Numbered from the stretch's first letter, positions 1 to 8,027 are shown. The stretch: 64,000 bases of DNA from Paenalcaligenes hermetiae (GCF_039543645.1 NZ_BAABKD010000001.1:282997-346996); one strand, 5' to 3'. Numbers and translations: made by a program. The notes: generated from the sequence alone by a model not told the origin.

Positions 1-450
1 ATCGTCCGTGTCCATTGCCACGTATTCTGGTTCGAAAACAGAAAAGGATTGCAACGCGCCCAAATAAGTGGGCGATTCCACTAGAACTTTACTACCCACA
101 TCGATAAATAGCTTGCCAAGCATATCTAATGCTTGCTGTGAACCAGAGACAATCAATACCTCGTTCACATCGATGTTGACGTTTTCGGTGCTCAGGTCCT
201 GTGCCACCCACTCGCGCAACGGGGTGTAACCCTCGGTAGGACCATACTGCAACGCAGCACGACCATCAGTAGCCAGTACCGTATCAAAGGCTTGGCGTAG
301 TTCAGTAATAGGGAAACCGTCAGCTGAGGGCAGACCACCCGCAAAAGAAATGATTTCAGGTCGAGTGGTGACCTTTAGGATCTCTCGAATAGCGGAGCTG
401 GTGAGCTGATTAGCCCGATTAGAAAACGTATAAGGGGTGTGAGAATCCAT
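1..450 (-). CDS. PLP-dependent aminotransferase, class I/II (5' part only)
   Basis: First 150 codons of a fold-type I pyridoxal-phosphate aminotransferase, cut by the window edge so the PLP lysine is not seen. Reading from the ATG at 450, the protein shows SFAGGLPSADGFP near residue 35, then LQYGPTEGYTPLREW and SGSQQALDMLG. These are hallmarks of the LysN/2-aminoadipate-type aminotransferases related to the MocR catalytic domain. No HTH domain precedes it, so it is an enzyme rather than a MocR regulator. It lies 94 bp downstream of the Rieske oxygenase gene on the same strand and could share its transcript. The substrate cannot be deduced. Confidence 0.85.
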   Translation of the reverse strand, partial: MDSHTPYTFSNRANQLTSSAIREILKVTTRPEIISFAGGLPSADGFPITELRQAFDTVLATDGRAALQYGPTEGYTPLREWVAQDLSTENVNIDVNEVLIVSGSQQALDMLGKLFIDVGSKVLVESPTYLGALQSFSVFEPEYVAMDTDD

Positions 451-544
451 GATGTGACGATGACCCTGCTTAAAAAACGGTTAATACATCAATTAATAAA
501 GTTATACACACTAGATTACAGTATTAAACCAAAAGCGTGAATAG

Positions 545-1561
545 CTAGGCTTTTTCTGCTCGTATTTTTTCACTCATACGTCGACGGAATAACAAGGCGC
601 CTTTATCCGAAGGCAAGCTCAAACGAGCGCCTTTGGCATCCATACCCTGCTGTACCGCTTCGAGCACCACCTTGTCTTCGTGAAACGCTGCGCGCACGTC
701 TTCGTTAAAAATACGCGAGACCTCCTCGTCATTTGGACTAAAGTTACGTAGCTGGAACCAAAAATAACGCGTGTTCTTTTCATCAATAGGCGTCAAAAAG
801 TTATACGAGTCCATCAAGAACACATCAGGATGAAAATCCCCCTCGTCACTACCGGTGCCGGCTGGCGTAAAAATAGCACGAATTACGGCATGGGCGGGGT
901 AGCGCATTTCATACTGCTGTTTACGGTCACAGTTACCTTCAAATTTCACAAATTTTTTGTAAAACGGAGACACTTCAATATCACGCAACCAGCGCCAAAC
1001 TGTTACTCCGTTGTCGGCCTCGGTGACTTCCAGCGGTACTCCTACCAAATCATGGCTACCAAATGAGCTTTGGTGAACCCACGTTACGTGTGAAGGGTCA
1101 AGAAGGTTATCCGTAATATAGAGATAATTACAAGCTACCTCCATGGCATCGCCCCGATTAACACCCCAGTTGGGATCATCCCATTCTTTAATTTGGATAA
1201 TATCGTCTGCATTGGCTTGTTGGGCATCACCCATCCACACCCAAATGACCCCATATTTTTCTACAGCCGGGTATTGGCGCACGACAGCGGTGGGGGGAAT
1301 ATCTGTTGCGGTGGGAGCGCCCACACAGGCTCCCGAGCAATCAAAACGTAAGCCGTGATAGCCACACTCAATGGTATCACCCTGTACGCGTCCCATGGAT
1401 AACGGAAGACGACGGTGGGGACAGGAGTCTTCTAAGGCCACCACCGTGCCATCTTGTTTACGGAACAATACCAACGACTGATTCAACATTTTTACCGCAA
1501 AAGGACGACGGCTCACATCGGTCGATAAGGCGGCAACATACCAAGCATTTTCTAAGAACAT
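545..1561 (-). CDS. Rieske non-haem iron oxygenase, VanA-like alpha subunit
   Basis: Oxygenase component of a two-component aromatic O-demethylase or ring-oxygenase of the vanillate demethylase (VanA) type. The 338 residues fit the family. The N-terminal Rieske [2Fe-2S] centre is C47-x-H49 and C66-x2-H69 (CPHRRLPLS ... CGYHG). The mononuclear iron site is seen as NLLDPSHVTWVH with H158 and H163. No reductase (VanB) gene is adjacent, so electrons must come from a protein encoded elsewhere. It is divergent from a LysR gene, its likely regulator, and lies upstream of an aminotransferase on the same strand. The actual substrate is unknown; vanillate is only the family precedent. Confidence 0.85.
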   Translation of the reverse strand: MFLENAWYVAALSTDVSRRPFAVKMLNQSLVLFRKQDGTVVALEDSCPHRRLPLSMGRVQGDTIECGYHGLRFDCSGACVGAPTATDIPPTAVVRQYPAVEKYGVIWVWMGDAQQANADDIIQIKEWDDPNWGVNRGDAMEVACNYLYITDNLLDPSHVTWVHQSSFGSHDLVGVPLEVTEADNGVTVWRWLRDIEVSPFYKKFVKFEGNCDRKQQYEMRYPAHAVIRAIFTPAGTGSDEGDFHPDVFLMDSYNFLTPIDEKNTRYFWFQLRNFSPNDEEVSRIFNEDVRAAFHEDKVVLEAVQQGMDAKGARLSLPSDKGALLFRRRMSEKIRAEKA

Positions 1562-1664
1562 AGTAATGGAAGCATAAATAAGAGTAGATAACCGGATGAT
1601 AAAACAATAATATCTAATAAATTTTGCTTTTTATTTTAGTTTTTCTAAACAATAGGTGGTGAGT
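1562..1664. promoter_or_regulatory. divergent promoter region, Rieske oxygenase / LysR gene
   Basis: About 100 bp of very AT-rich DNA between the divergent starts of the Rieske oxygenase gene and the LysR gene, the usual place for a LysR operator. An AGGTGG ribosome-binding site at 1654-1659 sits five bases before the ATG at 1665 and decides that start over the GTG at 1656. No single LysR box stands out by eye. Confidence 0.5.
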
Positions 1665-2648
1665 ATGCAGACGTTGCCCCCACTACGTGCGTTGCAAATT
1701 TTTGAAACGGTCGGCCATAGTGAAAGTATTCAAGACGCGGCACGCCGCTTAGGAATTAGCACCGGTGCGGTGAGCCAACAGCTCCAACTACTAGAAAAAC
1801 ACCTGAGTGCGGCGTTATTTTTTAAAGAGGGCCGACGTTTGCGCCTTACTGCCGCTGGGGTGGATTTTCATCAGCGTTGTACAGAAGCGTTTGAGCAGCT
1901 ACGCGAAGCGCAAACACAACTATTGCTTGATGAACAAGAACGCAGCTTACACATTAGTGCGCTGCCTTCTTTTTTAAATGACTGGCTATTACCGCGACTC
2001 CACGCTTGGCAACAAGCCCAAGAGCCAGTGGTGCGTTTGCACTTGCATGGATCACATCACGAGCCTGATTACGCCAATGAGCGGGTGGATTTTCGGTTTA
2101 CTTATGCGCAAACTATCCCTCAGAACCTACATTATCTAACGCTTTTTACAGATCGGGTCGTGCCGGTGTGTCACCCTAGCCTGATCGCTAATCACCCCAT
2201 CCATCAGCTGACGGATTTGTGTCAACACCCTCTTATTGCGGTGGATTGGCAACCGCGTTTTAGCTCCCCACCCTCTTGGGAAAACTGGTTTGCTCACTAT
2301 GCTCAAGCAGAACCAATTACCCCTCCTCCCCCTCGGCTTACGTTTAGCTTATCGCACCAAGCACTTGCTGCGACTCAGGCTGGGCATGGCATCATGTTGG
2401 CCCAATACGCCTATGTGCAGCCTCTGTTGGCACAACAACAACTTTGCATGCCTGTGGGAGCGCGTTTTTTAGATTTAGAGTGGCCCTATGTCATGACCTG
2501 GCAACCGGCGGTATTCAATAAGCCGCAAGCCCGTGCTTTTCATCGTTTTATTAGCTTGGCACTACGCGTTACATCACAGCCTGAGAGAGCTGCTGCTGAC
2601 GCCATACCGTCGGCGACACCCCATAACGACGCCGAAAAGCATGACTAA
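1665..2648 (+). CDS. LysR-family transcriptional regulator, GcvA-like
   Basis: DNA-binding regulator of the GcvA-type LysR subgroup, 327 residues from the ATG at 1665. The N-terminal winged HTH is clear (LRALQIFETVGHSES, then AARRLGISTGAVSQQLQLLE). A periplasmic-binding-protein-like effector domain follows from about residue 90. It is divergent from the Rieske oxygenase and probably controls it. The last ~25 residues (after residue 300) are hydrophilic, outside the normal domain, and encoded entirely inside the 80-bp convergent overlap with the AraC gene. The tail therefore looks like a read-through extension after loss of an earlier stop. Confidence 0.85.
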   Translation: MQTLPPLRALQIFETVGHSESIQDAARRLGISTGAVSQQLQLLEKHLSAALFFKEGRRLRLTAAGVDFHQRCTEAFEQLREAQTQLLLDEQERSLHISALPSFLNDWLLPRLHAWQQAQEPVVRLHLHGSHHEPDYANERVDFRFTYAQTIPQNLHYLTLFTDRVVPVCHPSLIANHPIHQLTDLCQHPLIAVDWQPRFSSPPSWENWFAHYAQAEPITPPPPRLTFSLSHQALAATQAGHGIMLAQYAYVQPLLAQQQLCMPVGARFLDLEWPYVMTWQPAVFNKPQARAFHRFISLALRVTSQPERAAADAIPSATPHNDAEKHD

Positions 2649-3522
2649 AGGCGGTGGCATCTTTAAACCCATGCTGGTAGGCAAGCTCCGCAATCGGCCG
2701 CTGATAGCTTGGATCAGCCAACCGCTCACAACTGCTTATTAAACGCTGACGCTGTATATAGTCTGCTGGAGCTAAATCCTGTAGAGCAAATAAGTTATAC
2801 AAATAACGCCGCGAGCATCTAAAAACCTGACACAGCTTATCTACGTTTAAATCGGAACGATGCAGGTTCTGTTGAATATAGTGCTGAATTTTTACAAGTT
2901 GAATTTCACGCACAGTTTGCGGCTTAGGAGTATCCGCAAGAAACGGTTCACTTAGCTGCGCCCCCATGAGCTGAATCAAAGCGTGCGCAACGCTGTCAGC
3001 GGTAGTGTCAGAAAAGGTTTGTGGTTGACGAATAATGCTTTTTAGCATTTGCCGCACCAAGTGCCCACACCCTGACTGTGTATCAAAACTACGTGCTAAA
3101 GCCACCGATAAGTAAGGCTGCCACATGCTGAGTAGATCAGGTTCGATCATAAGCACCAAAAACTGTGCATCATCGCCCACATGCACAGTATAGGGCTGCG
3201 TCGTGTCATACATGGCCCAATGCCCAGGTGTCAGGGTCACACGACGGTTATTTTGAATAATCTCGCTTGTGCCTTGTAGCTGTAAAGATGCTTTATAGAT
3301 GGCCTGTTCAGACCGTTTTGCTAAGGCCGGCGTCCGCACAACGGTGGTTGCGCTAATGTGTAATTCAGTAATAGAAAGTGGGCCAACAGCACAATGCCCT
3401 GCTTGTGGCACAAACCCTCCCCGCCCCCGCACTTGAACTTCAAGGGGCACAAAGGTTTGGTCAATAAACGTGCGCCAATCGTCTAGTGAGTGAAATTGTA
3501 CGGGTGATGTGTGTAATAACAT
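2569..3522 (-). CDS. AraC-family regulator, FeaR-like, of the aromatic amine operon
   Basis: Transcription activator of 317 residues with an N-terminal AraC-binding-like effector domain (about 30-200) and a C-terminal double HTH (about 215-315; VDKLCQVFRCSRRYLYNLF and the closing AYQHGFKDATAFSHAFRRRY). The architecture matches FeaR, which activates aromatic amine oxidase and phenylacetaldehyde dehydrogenase in enterobacteria. It is the last gene of the minus-strand aau cluster, 104 bp after the cytochrome gene. That position makes it the obvious candidate regulator of the operon promoter near 9550. A GAGGT ribosome-binding site precedes the ATG. Its 3' end overlaps the LysR gene by 80 bp, convergently. 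Confidence 0.85.
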   Translation of the reverse strand: MLLHTSPVQFHSLDDWRTFIDQTFVPLEVQVRGRGGFVPQAGHCAVGPLSITELHISATTVVRTPALAKRSEQAIYKASLQLQGTSEIIQNNRRVTLTPGHWAMYDTTQPYTVHVGDDAQFLVLMIEPDLLSMWQPYLSVALARSFDTQSGCGHLVRQMLKSIIRQPQTFSDTTADSVAHALIQLMGAQLSEPFLADTPKPQTVREIQLVKIQHYIQQNLHRSDLNVDKLCQVFRCSRRYLYNLFALQDLAPADYIQRQRLISSCERLADPSYQRPIAELAYQHGFKDATAFSHAFRRRYGVSPTVWRQQQLSQAVM

Positions 3523-3626
3523 GGCTACCTCGTCACTTCAACATTGCAGCCTTTTATAATTTTCTCTGTTATTTATACTGCTTTTAACCCCAAATCGCCT
3601 ACGCAGATAAACCCTTAGCACGCCTA

Positions 3627-4142
3627 TTAGCGCCCAGCTCGACCATAAAGGTAATTCGCTGGCTGCCACCCTTTTTCCTGCATTATCTGTTCTAGTCGAG
3701 CGCGTTCTGCGGCCACATCTGCTAAACGATGGCCCCGTGATGCCCCGACCTCTGCCGCAGTAAATGGCCTGTAATGGCCACTTTGGTATTCTTCAGGGCT
3801 GTAATTCGCCACAATCCAATTCAGCACCAATGCCAACTCATCATTATTGATCTGTGACTGGGCAGCACCGGGCACACGAATCATATAAGAGCGCCCCTCA
3901 GGAAGACGTGTAAATAAACCAATCGAGTCCACAAAGCTGGGGATTCCTCGGTTTTCTGCACCTTTCCCATCAAAACGATGACAGCCTGCGCACTGCAACA
4001 TATAGTCTTTATAGGCCCCCTCATTACCTAAAAAATACGCCAGTTGCTCTGCGTTAGTCGCTGGAATAGGGCGCTTTGCCTGTGTAGCCGGACTCAATAT
4101 GAACAGCGCTCCCACCAAAGCTGTAAACAAATACGCTTTCAT
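3627..4142 (-). CDS. periplasmic monohaem cytochrome c of the aau cluster
   Basis: Small soluble c-type cytochrome, 171 residues, with a signal peptide (about 1-22, cleavage after TQA) and a single haem motif CAGCH at 51-55. It occupies the place of orf-2 in the Alcaligenes faecalis aau cluster, which is also described as a small monohaem cytochrome. The likely role is to take electrons from reduced aromatic amine dehydrogenase, directly or through a blue copper protein, and pass them to the respiratory chain. The ribosome-binding site GAGGAG lies just 5' of the ATG, after an intercistronic hairpin. The distal axial ligand is not assigned. Confidence 0.85.
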   Translation of the reverse strand: MKAYLFTALVGALFILSPATQAKRPIPATNAEQLAYFLGNEGAYKDYMLQCAGCHRFDGKGAENRGIPSFVDSIGLFTRLPEGRSYMIRVPGAAQSQINNDELALVLNWIVANYSPEEYQSGHYRPFTAAEVGASRGHRLADVAAERARLEQIMQEKGWQPANYLYGRAGR

Positions 4143-4159
4143 TTTTGTCTCCTCTTAAG

Positions 4160-4185
4160 AGGGCAAGCACAAAAAGGCTTGCCCT
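4160..4185 (-). other. intercistronic hairpin between aauA and the cytochrome gene
   Basis: A perfect 9-bp inverted repeat (AGGGCAAGC at 4160-4168, GCTTGCCCT at 4177-4185, 8-base loop) lies between the aauA stop and the cytochrome ribosome-binding site. In the direction of transcription it is not followed by a T run, so it looks like an mRNA-stabilising or processing hairpin rather than a terminator. Confidence 0.6.
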
Positions 4186-4191
4186 TTGGTA

Positions 4192-4716
4192 TTAGTTTTT
4201 CGCTAGACCAATTAATACGGAGGTAGTGCAGTGGAAGGTGCTGTTTTCATTTGCCATGCACCAGTTCACATCATTATGTAAGAAAAACTCATAGCCGGGA
4301 CGCTCACGAGTTTGCGTGTTACATGCACAGCGGTTACACGCGGTTTTACCGCAACAATCGTGATAGCTGACTAGGTAGTCCTTACCATCATGCGGGTTAT
4401 GGCACGTGCCCACCCAAGAAATCGGTGATGGCGTTGTTCCAGGAGGACAAGTATTTGCGGTCCCTCCACAACATGAACATAAGAAGCCATCCACCGCACA
4501 ATGACGCCAGTAGTCGCAAGAGTTCATCTCTTCGTCACTGACTTCAGAAATATCCAGCCCGGGTGATCGATTCGCCGCGCGCGCTACAGGTAGCACAGGC
4601 AACACACCCGCAGTAGCCACCAGTGACTTACCTAATGTCGCCAATACACTACGACGCGATGAGCGGTGCGCTAAGCGCCGCGAAATCTGCTCGCCTAAAT
4701 TATCCAACCAATGCAT
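4192..4716 (-). CDS. aauA: aromatic amine dehydrogenase, small (TTQ-bearing) subunit
   Basis: Catalytic beta subunit of a periplasmic quinoprotein amine dehydrogenase (EC 1.4.9.2 type), 174 residues. A twin-arginine-like leader (SSRRSVLATLGK, about 19-30, ending at ARA near 47) precedes a cysteine-rich domain with 14 Cys. The two TTQ-forming tryptophans are W101 and W152. Their spacing of 51 is the same as W57/W108 of methylamine dehydrogenase and W109/W160 of aromatic amine dehydrogenase. The catalytic base D120 is 19 residues after W101, and D76 is also kept. It overlaps aauD by 17 bp. The aromatic rather than methylamine assignment rests on the B-E-D-A order and on the linked aldehyde dehydrogenase. 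Confidence 0.92.
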   Translation of the reverse strand: MHWLDNLGEQISRRLAHRSSRRSVLATLGKSLVATAGVLPVLPVARAANRSPGLDISEVSDEEMNSCDYWRHCAVDGFLCSCCGGTANTCPPGTTPSPISWVGTCHNPHDGKDYLVSYHDCCGKTACNRCACNTQTRERPGYEFFLHNDVNWCMANENSTFHCTTSVLIGLAKN

Positions 4717-5353
4717 TGTTTTTCTCCTTACGTGAAAGATTTAACTCATTGAGCTCCGCTGGATTGGTTTCAGCATGACGCAAGTAGTCCTGCATCGATG
4801 CTACCCCCAGTTCCTTTGCTGTAAACAGGCTCTCTAGCTGCTCACGTGAGTTAATAAGCCCCTTAGCGCGAATCACCCCGTTTTCATCCATGAGTACGGC
4901 ATAGGGCAATTTACTAATATGAAAGCTCATGCCTAAACTCGTTGATAGAATGTAAGGGAAAGGGTCGAGGTTGGCCTGCTTATAAAATGCCAAATGCTCT
5001 GGCATTTCACCATCGCTCGCTAACACCACACGCAACCAGGATTTTTCCGTGCTCGCAATGGAGCGCAAAATGGGCATCAGTTTTTTACACACTGGGCAGG
5101 TTGGGGATAAAAAGAACAGTAACTGGCTATGCGTTGAGGGCATACCAATGGTTTGTGGGCGTCCCAATAGGTCATTTAATTCAAAGGTAGGAGCCGCATC
5201 GCCCACTTCTGGCCCTTTGTCCATCGTCAGGGCTCCCATCGGCGCTACACGCTCATAAAGCACACCTATTTGACGCGATAGCGCCAACACCACAATCACC
5301 AAAGCCACAATGACTGCCCACAACAACACATTTGAAATAACAAGCGCTCCCAT
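4700..5353 (-). CDS. aauD: amine dehydrogenase accessory protein AauD/MauD
   Basis: Membrane-anchored thioredoxin-like protein, 217 residues, needed for folding of the disulfide-rich small subunit in the periplasm. It has one N-terminal membrane helix (about 5-27), then a periplasmic thioredoxin fold with the redox pair C86-P-V-C89 (LSPTCPVCKKLMP). The length is typical of MauD. It lies directly downstream of aauE with no gap and overlaps the start of aauA, which suggests tight translational coupling. Its own AGGAG ribosome-binding site is present. The role as a disulfide isomerase or chaperone comes from the mau family and is not shown here. Confidence 0.9.
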   Translation of the reverse strand: MGALVISNVLLWAVIVALVIVVLALSRQIGVLYERVAPMGALTMDKGPEVGDAAPTFELNDLLGRPQTIGMPSTHSQLLFFLSPTCPVCKKLMPILRSIASTEKSWLRVVLASDGEMPEHLAFYKQANLDPFPYILSTSLGMSFHISKLPYAVLMDENGVIRAKGLINSREQLESLFTAKELGVASMQDYLRHAETNPAELNELNLSRKEKNNALVG

Positions 5354-5899
5354 TTAAATCTCCTTGAGTTTTTGTAACTTGATATGGGATTCAATTAACT
5401 GATTGGCGGCAAAATACAACCCTAGTAAAGCGAGGGCGGCCCCAAAAAATGTAAGTCCATCGACCCAGCCCAAAGACCGCTCAATAAAAGCAGTGCGAGG
5501 CAAAAACAGCACGCTTAATGCCGATAACAGCACCGCATTGCGTCCCACCAACCACCAAGATAAACCCGCGGACTGCTGTTTTAAATTGCCACACCCACAC
5601 GCCACATCGGTATGACCGCGTCCTAGATTCACCACAACGCCAGCCGTAGCCACCCCCAGCACCCCTAGTGCAAGCCACGCCCCTTCAGTACGCCAATGAG
5701 GGAGCAGTAATAACAGGGCTGCAGCCAGCTCCGCCGCAACAAATGCCCCCGCAAATACTTTGCTTATACTGGCCGGAATCAAGCGATATGCCAGCACAGC
5801 CCCCTCAAATACGCTAAAGTGCCGCAGCTTATCCAAAGCACCGGTCAGCAGAATCACAGCCAGTGCTGCAGCAACCAAATACAGTATCAACGGGTCCAT
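5354..5899 (-). CDS. aauE: amine dehydrogenase accessory membrane protein AauE/MauE
   Basis: Polytopic inner-membrane protein, 181 residues, of the MauE (DoxX-related) family. Hydrophobic segments lie at about 4-20, 46-67, 73-92, 115-132 and 146-165. The pair C101-G-C103 after the third segment (HTDVACGCGN) is the conserved feature and is thought to work with the MauD/AauD thioredoxin in moving reducing power or disulfides to the small subunit. Only two bases separate it from aauB and none from aauD. The exact reaction is not established in the family. Confidence 0.9.
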   Translation of the reverse strand: MDPLILYLVAAALAVILLTGALDKLRHFSVFEGAVLAYRLIPASISKVFAGAFVAAELAAALLLLLPHWRTEGAWLALGVLGVATAGVVVNLGRGHTDVACGCGNLKQQSAGLSWWLVGRNAVLLSALSVLFLPRTAFIERSLGWVDGLTFFGAALALLGLYFAANQLIESHIKLQKLKEI

Positions 5900-5901
5900 G
5901 G

Positions 5902-7083
5902 CTAGCTCCCTTTGACTGCTGGATGTGGCTCAGCTTGCAAAGCGGCCTCTCCCGCATTTTCAATAGTGCGGATCAACTTAGGCTCAGCTGCACTGATGTC
6001 AAAAATATGAACATTGCCCCCATCAATCCCAAGCAAGCGATTACCTGGCTCATCCACAGATAACGATAAAATATCCAAGCCTGGCACACGGGCAATACGC
6101 TCTTTTTTCACTAAATCAAACACCCAGATTTCAGCAGCTGGGTTTTTATGGGTTCCCTCAGCTCCATCGGGATGCATGAGCACATATAAGCGTTTATTTT
6201 TATCGTGAGTCGCTAATAGGTTATAACCTCCTGGTGTCCAACCTTTCGCTCTATCCTCGTCATTAACTAAGGACCAGGATGACTCTAACTTGACCTGCTC
6301 CCCATTAAAGTCGGCAGTGTATAGGTTTCCATAAAAGGACACAAAATGCGCTTTGTTATCCACAAAACCGGGAGTAATAAAAATAGGGTCGTCTTTAACG
6401 GAAAAGAAGGTATCACTACGATGCTGCGACGAGATTTGTCCGTTCTCATCTAAATCAATGGTCAATAAGGTGCCGTCTCCGCAAATCGTCGTAAAGCTCC
6501 GATCACGATTAGGTAGCGGATTCACACTCCAACAACCAGCCGTAGCCGTCAATTCTGCTACATGCTCGCCCTTTTCTACATCGACCACCGCTACCGATAC
6601 AGCAGGGGTCGCGTTTTGTAAAATAATGAATTTTCCATCCGTGGATTGACGGAACATGCCTCGATAGTTCAAGCCTTGTACACGATTATTCGGTAGGATG
6701 ATTTCCTTTTCGAACTCAAGTGATAGCGCATCCCAAATCTCCACGACATCCGTACGCTTACCCCGAGTGACTCGCTCGTGATATGTAGTCATGGTATAGA
6801 TTTTTTTACCATCATTTGATACCTGCATGTGGCCATTAAAGCTCGTAGGAATCATGCCCAAAAACTTACCGTTGGCCCCATCAAAAATATGAACACGGCT
6901 TTCTGTTAGATGATGAAAAACCGTATCCATCACATAGATCCGGTCTTGCGCCTCTGGGGATAGTTTATGCCCACCCGTTAACCGCTCCATCGGTTGGTAC
7001 TGCTGTGCCATCGCTCCTAAAGCGAATAGACCTCCAGCGACGGCTAACGCTGTCTGCACCCCACGCTTTTTCCATAATTGCAT
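5902..7083 (-). CDS. aauB: aromatic amine dehydrogenase, large subunit
   Basis: Alpha subunit of the periplasmic alpha2-beta2 TTQ amine dehydrogenase, 393 residues. A Sec signal peptide (about 1-26, ending AMAQ) is followed by a seven-bladed beta-propeller. The diagnostic heavy-subunit motif HPDGAEGTHKNPAAEIWVFD is present near residue 305, and the N-terminal strand RIYVMDTVF is typical. It shields the TTQ site of AauA and forms the substrate channel. An AGGAG-type site precedes the ATG. It is the first of the four contiguous genes aauBEDA, in the same order as in Alcaligenes faecalis. Confidence 0.93.
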   Translation of the reverse strand: MQLWKKRGVQTALAVAGGLFALGAMAQQYQPMERLTGGHKLSPEAQDRIYVMDTVFHHLTESRVHIFDGANGKFLGMIPTSFNGHMQVSNDGKKIYTMTTYHERVTRGKRTDVVEIWDALSLEFEKEIILPNNRVQGLNYRGMFRQSTDGKFIILQNATPAVSVAVVDVEKGEHVAELTATAGCWSVNPLPNRDRSFTTICGDGTLLTIDLDENGQISSQHRSDTFFSVKDDPIFITPGFVDNKAHFVSFYGNLYTADFNGEQVKLESSWSLVNDEDRAKGWTPGGYNLLATHDKNKRLYVLMHPDGAEGTHKNPAAEIWVFDLVKKERIARVPGLDILSLSVDEPGNRLLGIDGGNVHIFDISAAEPKLIRTIENAGEAALQAEPHPAVKGS

Positions 7084-7115
7084 TGTTATCTCCTTTGTTG
7101 GCTTGGTATTACGCT

Positions 7116-7973
7116 TTAAAATAGAAAGGCATAGCGCAACTGCACTCCGTTAAATTTTGGTCCATTTCTTACTTTGATATCGTGTGCATATTGCAGCTGC
7201 AACTGATGTTGATCATTAAGTTGGTGCGTTAATTCTGCCGCAATCTGATGATCGTTAGCTGACCCAGCTACCTTTTGTCCATGGATCTTTTCTTTGCCCC
7301 CTGTTTCATAACGATAGCGTAACCCTACGTAAGTAGAGGGACTCAAATCGGTAGAGGCAAACGCCATAAGTCGCATCGCCGGATTTTTTTTCAGCGTTTG
7401 ACCGTAATAATTCGTGTTTTTCCCAAAAACCTCGAACTCAGCCATCCCCTCGATATAACTACTTTTGCCTATCCCTTTTACAAAAGCAAAATCCTGGATT
7501 AGGCTCCACCTATTCTCTCCTGGCGATACATCCGCTTGAGATCCACGATAGCGCCCAGTCGGTAGCACTAAAAACGGCTCCCAAGCAACATAAGTTCGCG
7601 TTTCATCATTGTTATGAAGCCACACCGCAGCGCCGATATTCACATCTCCGACTCCGCTAAGACGATCTTTAGGAAAACCATTCCCCTTTAGCGTGGCTCG
7701 ACTAACCGGAACGATGACCTCATATTGCACCGTTTTACCCGCGAGTTCGCGATAATGCATTTGGCGATAAATACCATACTGCACATCGAGTTTAGGGGCG
7801 CCTTGAACTCGACGGCCATCTTCATACATACGATTTGCTTTTTGGTAGCCAAGATAGCCAGCAATAATGTTGGTGCCTGCGGGCGCAGGGATCCAATCTC
7901 TAGCACTGGGGTCTGCCCAACTCGCTGAGCTAGCTAACAACAACCCCACGCATGTCCACCCTTTCCATGACAT
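7116..7973 (-). CDS. outer-membrane channel-like protein (Phenol_MetA_deg family), orf-1 position
   Basis: Predicted outer-membrane beta-barrel of 285 residues with a cleavable signal peptide (about 1-20, ASWA). It is rich in alternating aromatic strands and ends in the C-terminal signature LRYAFLF expected of barrels inserted by BamA. It resembles the MetA-pathway (Phenol_MetA_deg) transporter family, often linked to aromatic catabolism. It sits at the place of orf-1 upstream of aauB in the Alcaligenes cluster, 32 bp before aauB and 54 bp after the aldehyde dehydrogenase. The inferred job is uptake of aromatic amines across the outer membrane; this is not proven. Confidence 0.75.
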   Translation of the reverse strand: MSWKGWTCVGLLLASSASWADPSARDWIPAPAGTNIIAGYLGYQKANRMYEDGRRVQGAPKLDVQYGIYRQMHYRELAGKTVQYEVIVPVSRATLKGNGFPKDRLSGVGDVNIGAAVWLHNNDETRTYVAWEPFLVLPTGRYRGSQADVSPGENRWSLIQDFAFVKGIGKSSYIEGMAEFEVFGKNTNYYGQTLKKNPAMRLMAFASTDLSPSTYVGLRYRYETGGKEKIHGQKVAGSANDHQIAAELTHQLNDQHQLQLQYAHDIKVRNGPKFNGVQLRYAFLF

Positions 7974-8008
7974 GGCTGTCTCCTTACTTTATTTTTTCTA
8001 TTTTTGAT

Positions 8009-8024
8009 GGGGGCAATAGCCCCC
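8009..8024 (-). other. GC-rich intercistronic hairpin after the aldehyde dehydrogenase gene
   Basis: GGGGGC at 8009-8014 pairs with GCCCCC at 8019-8024 around a 4-base loop, immediately after the aldehyde dehydrogenase stop. In the minus direction the following bases are ATCAAAAA, not a T run. It is therefore more likely an mRNA-stability or partial-attenuation element than a full terminator. Confidence 0.55.
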
Positions 8025-8027
8025 TTT

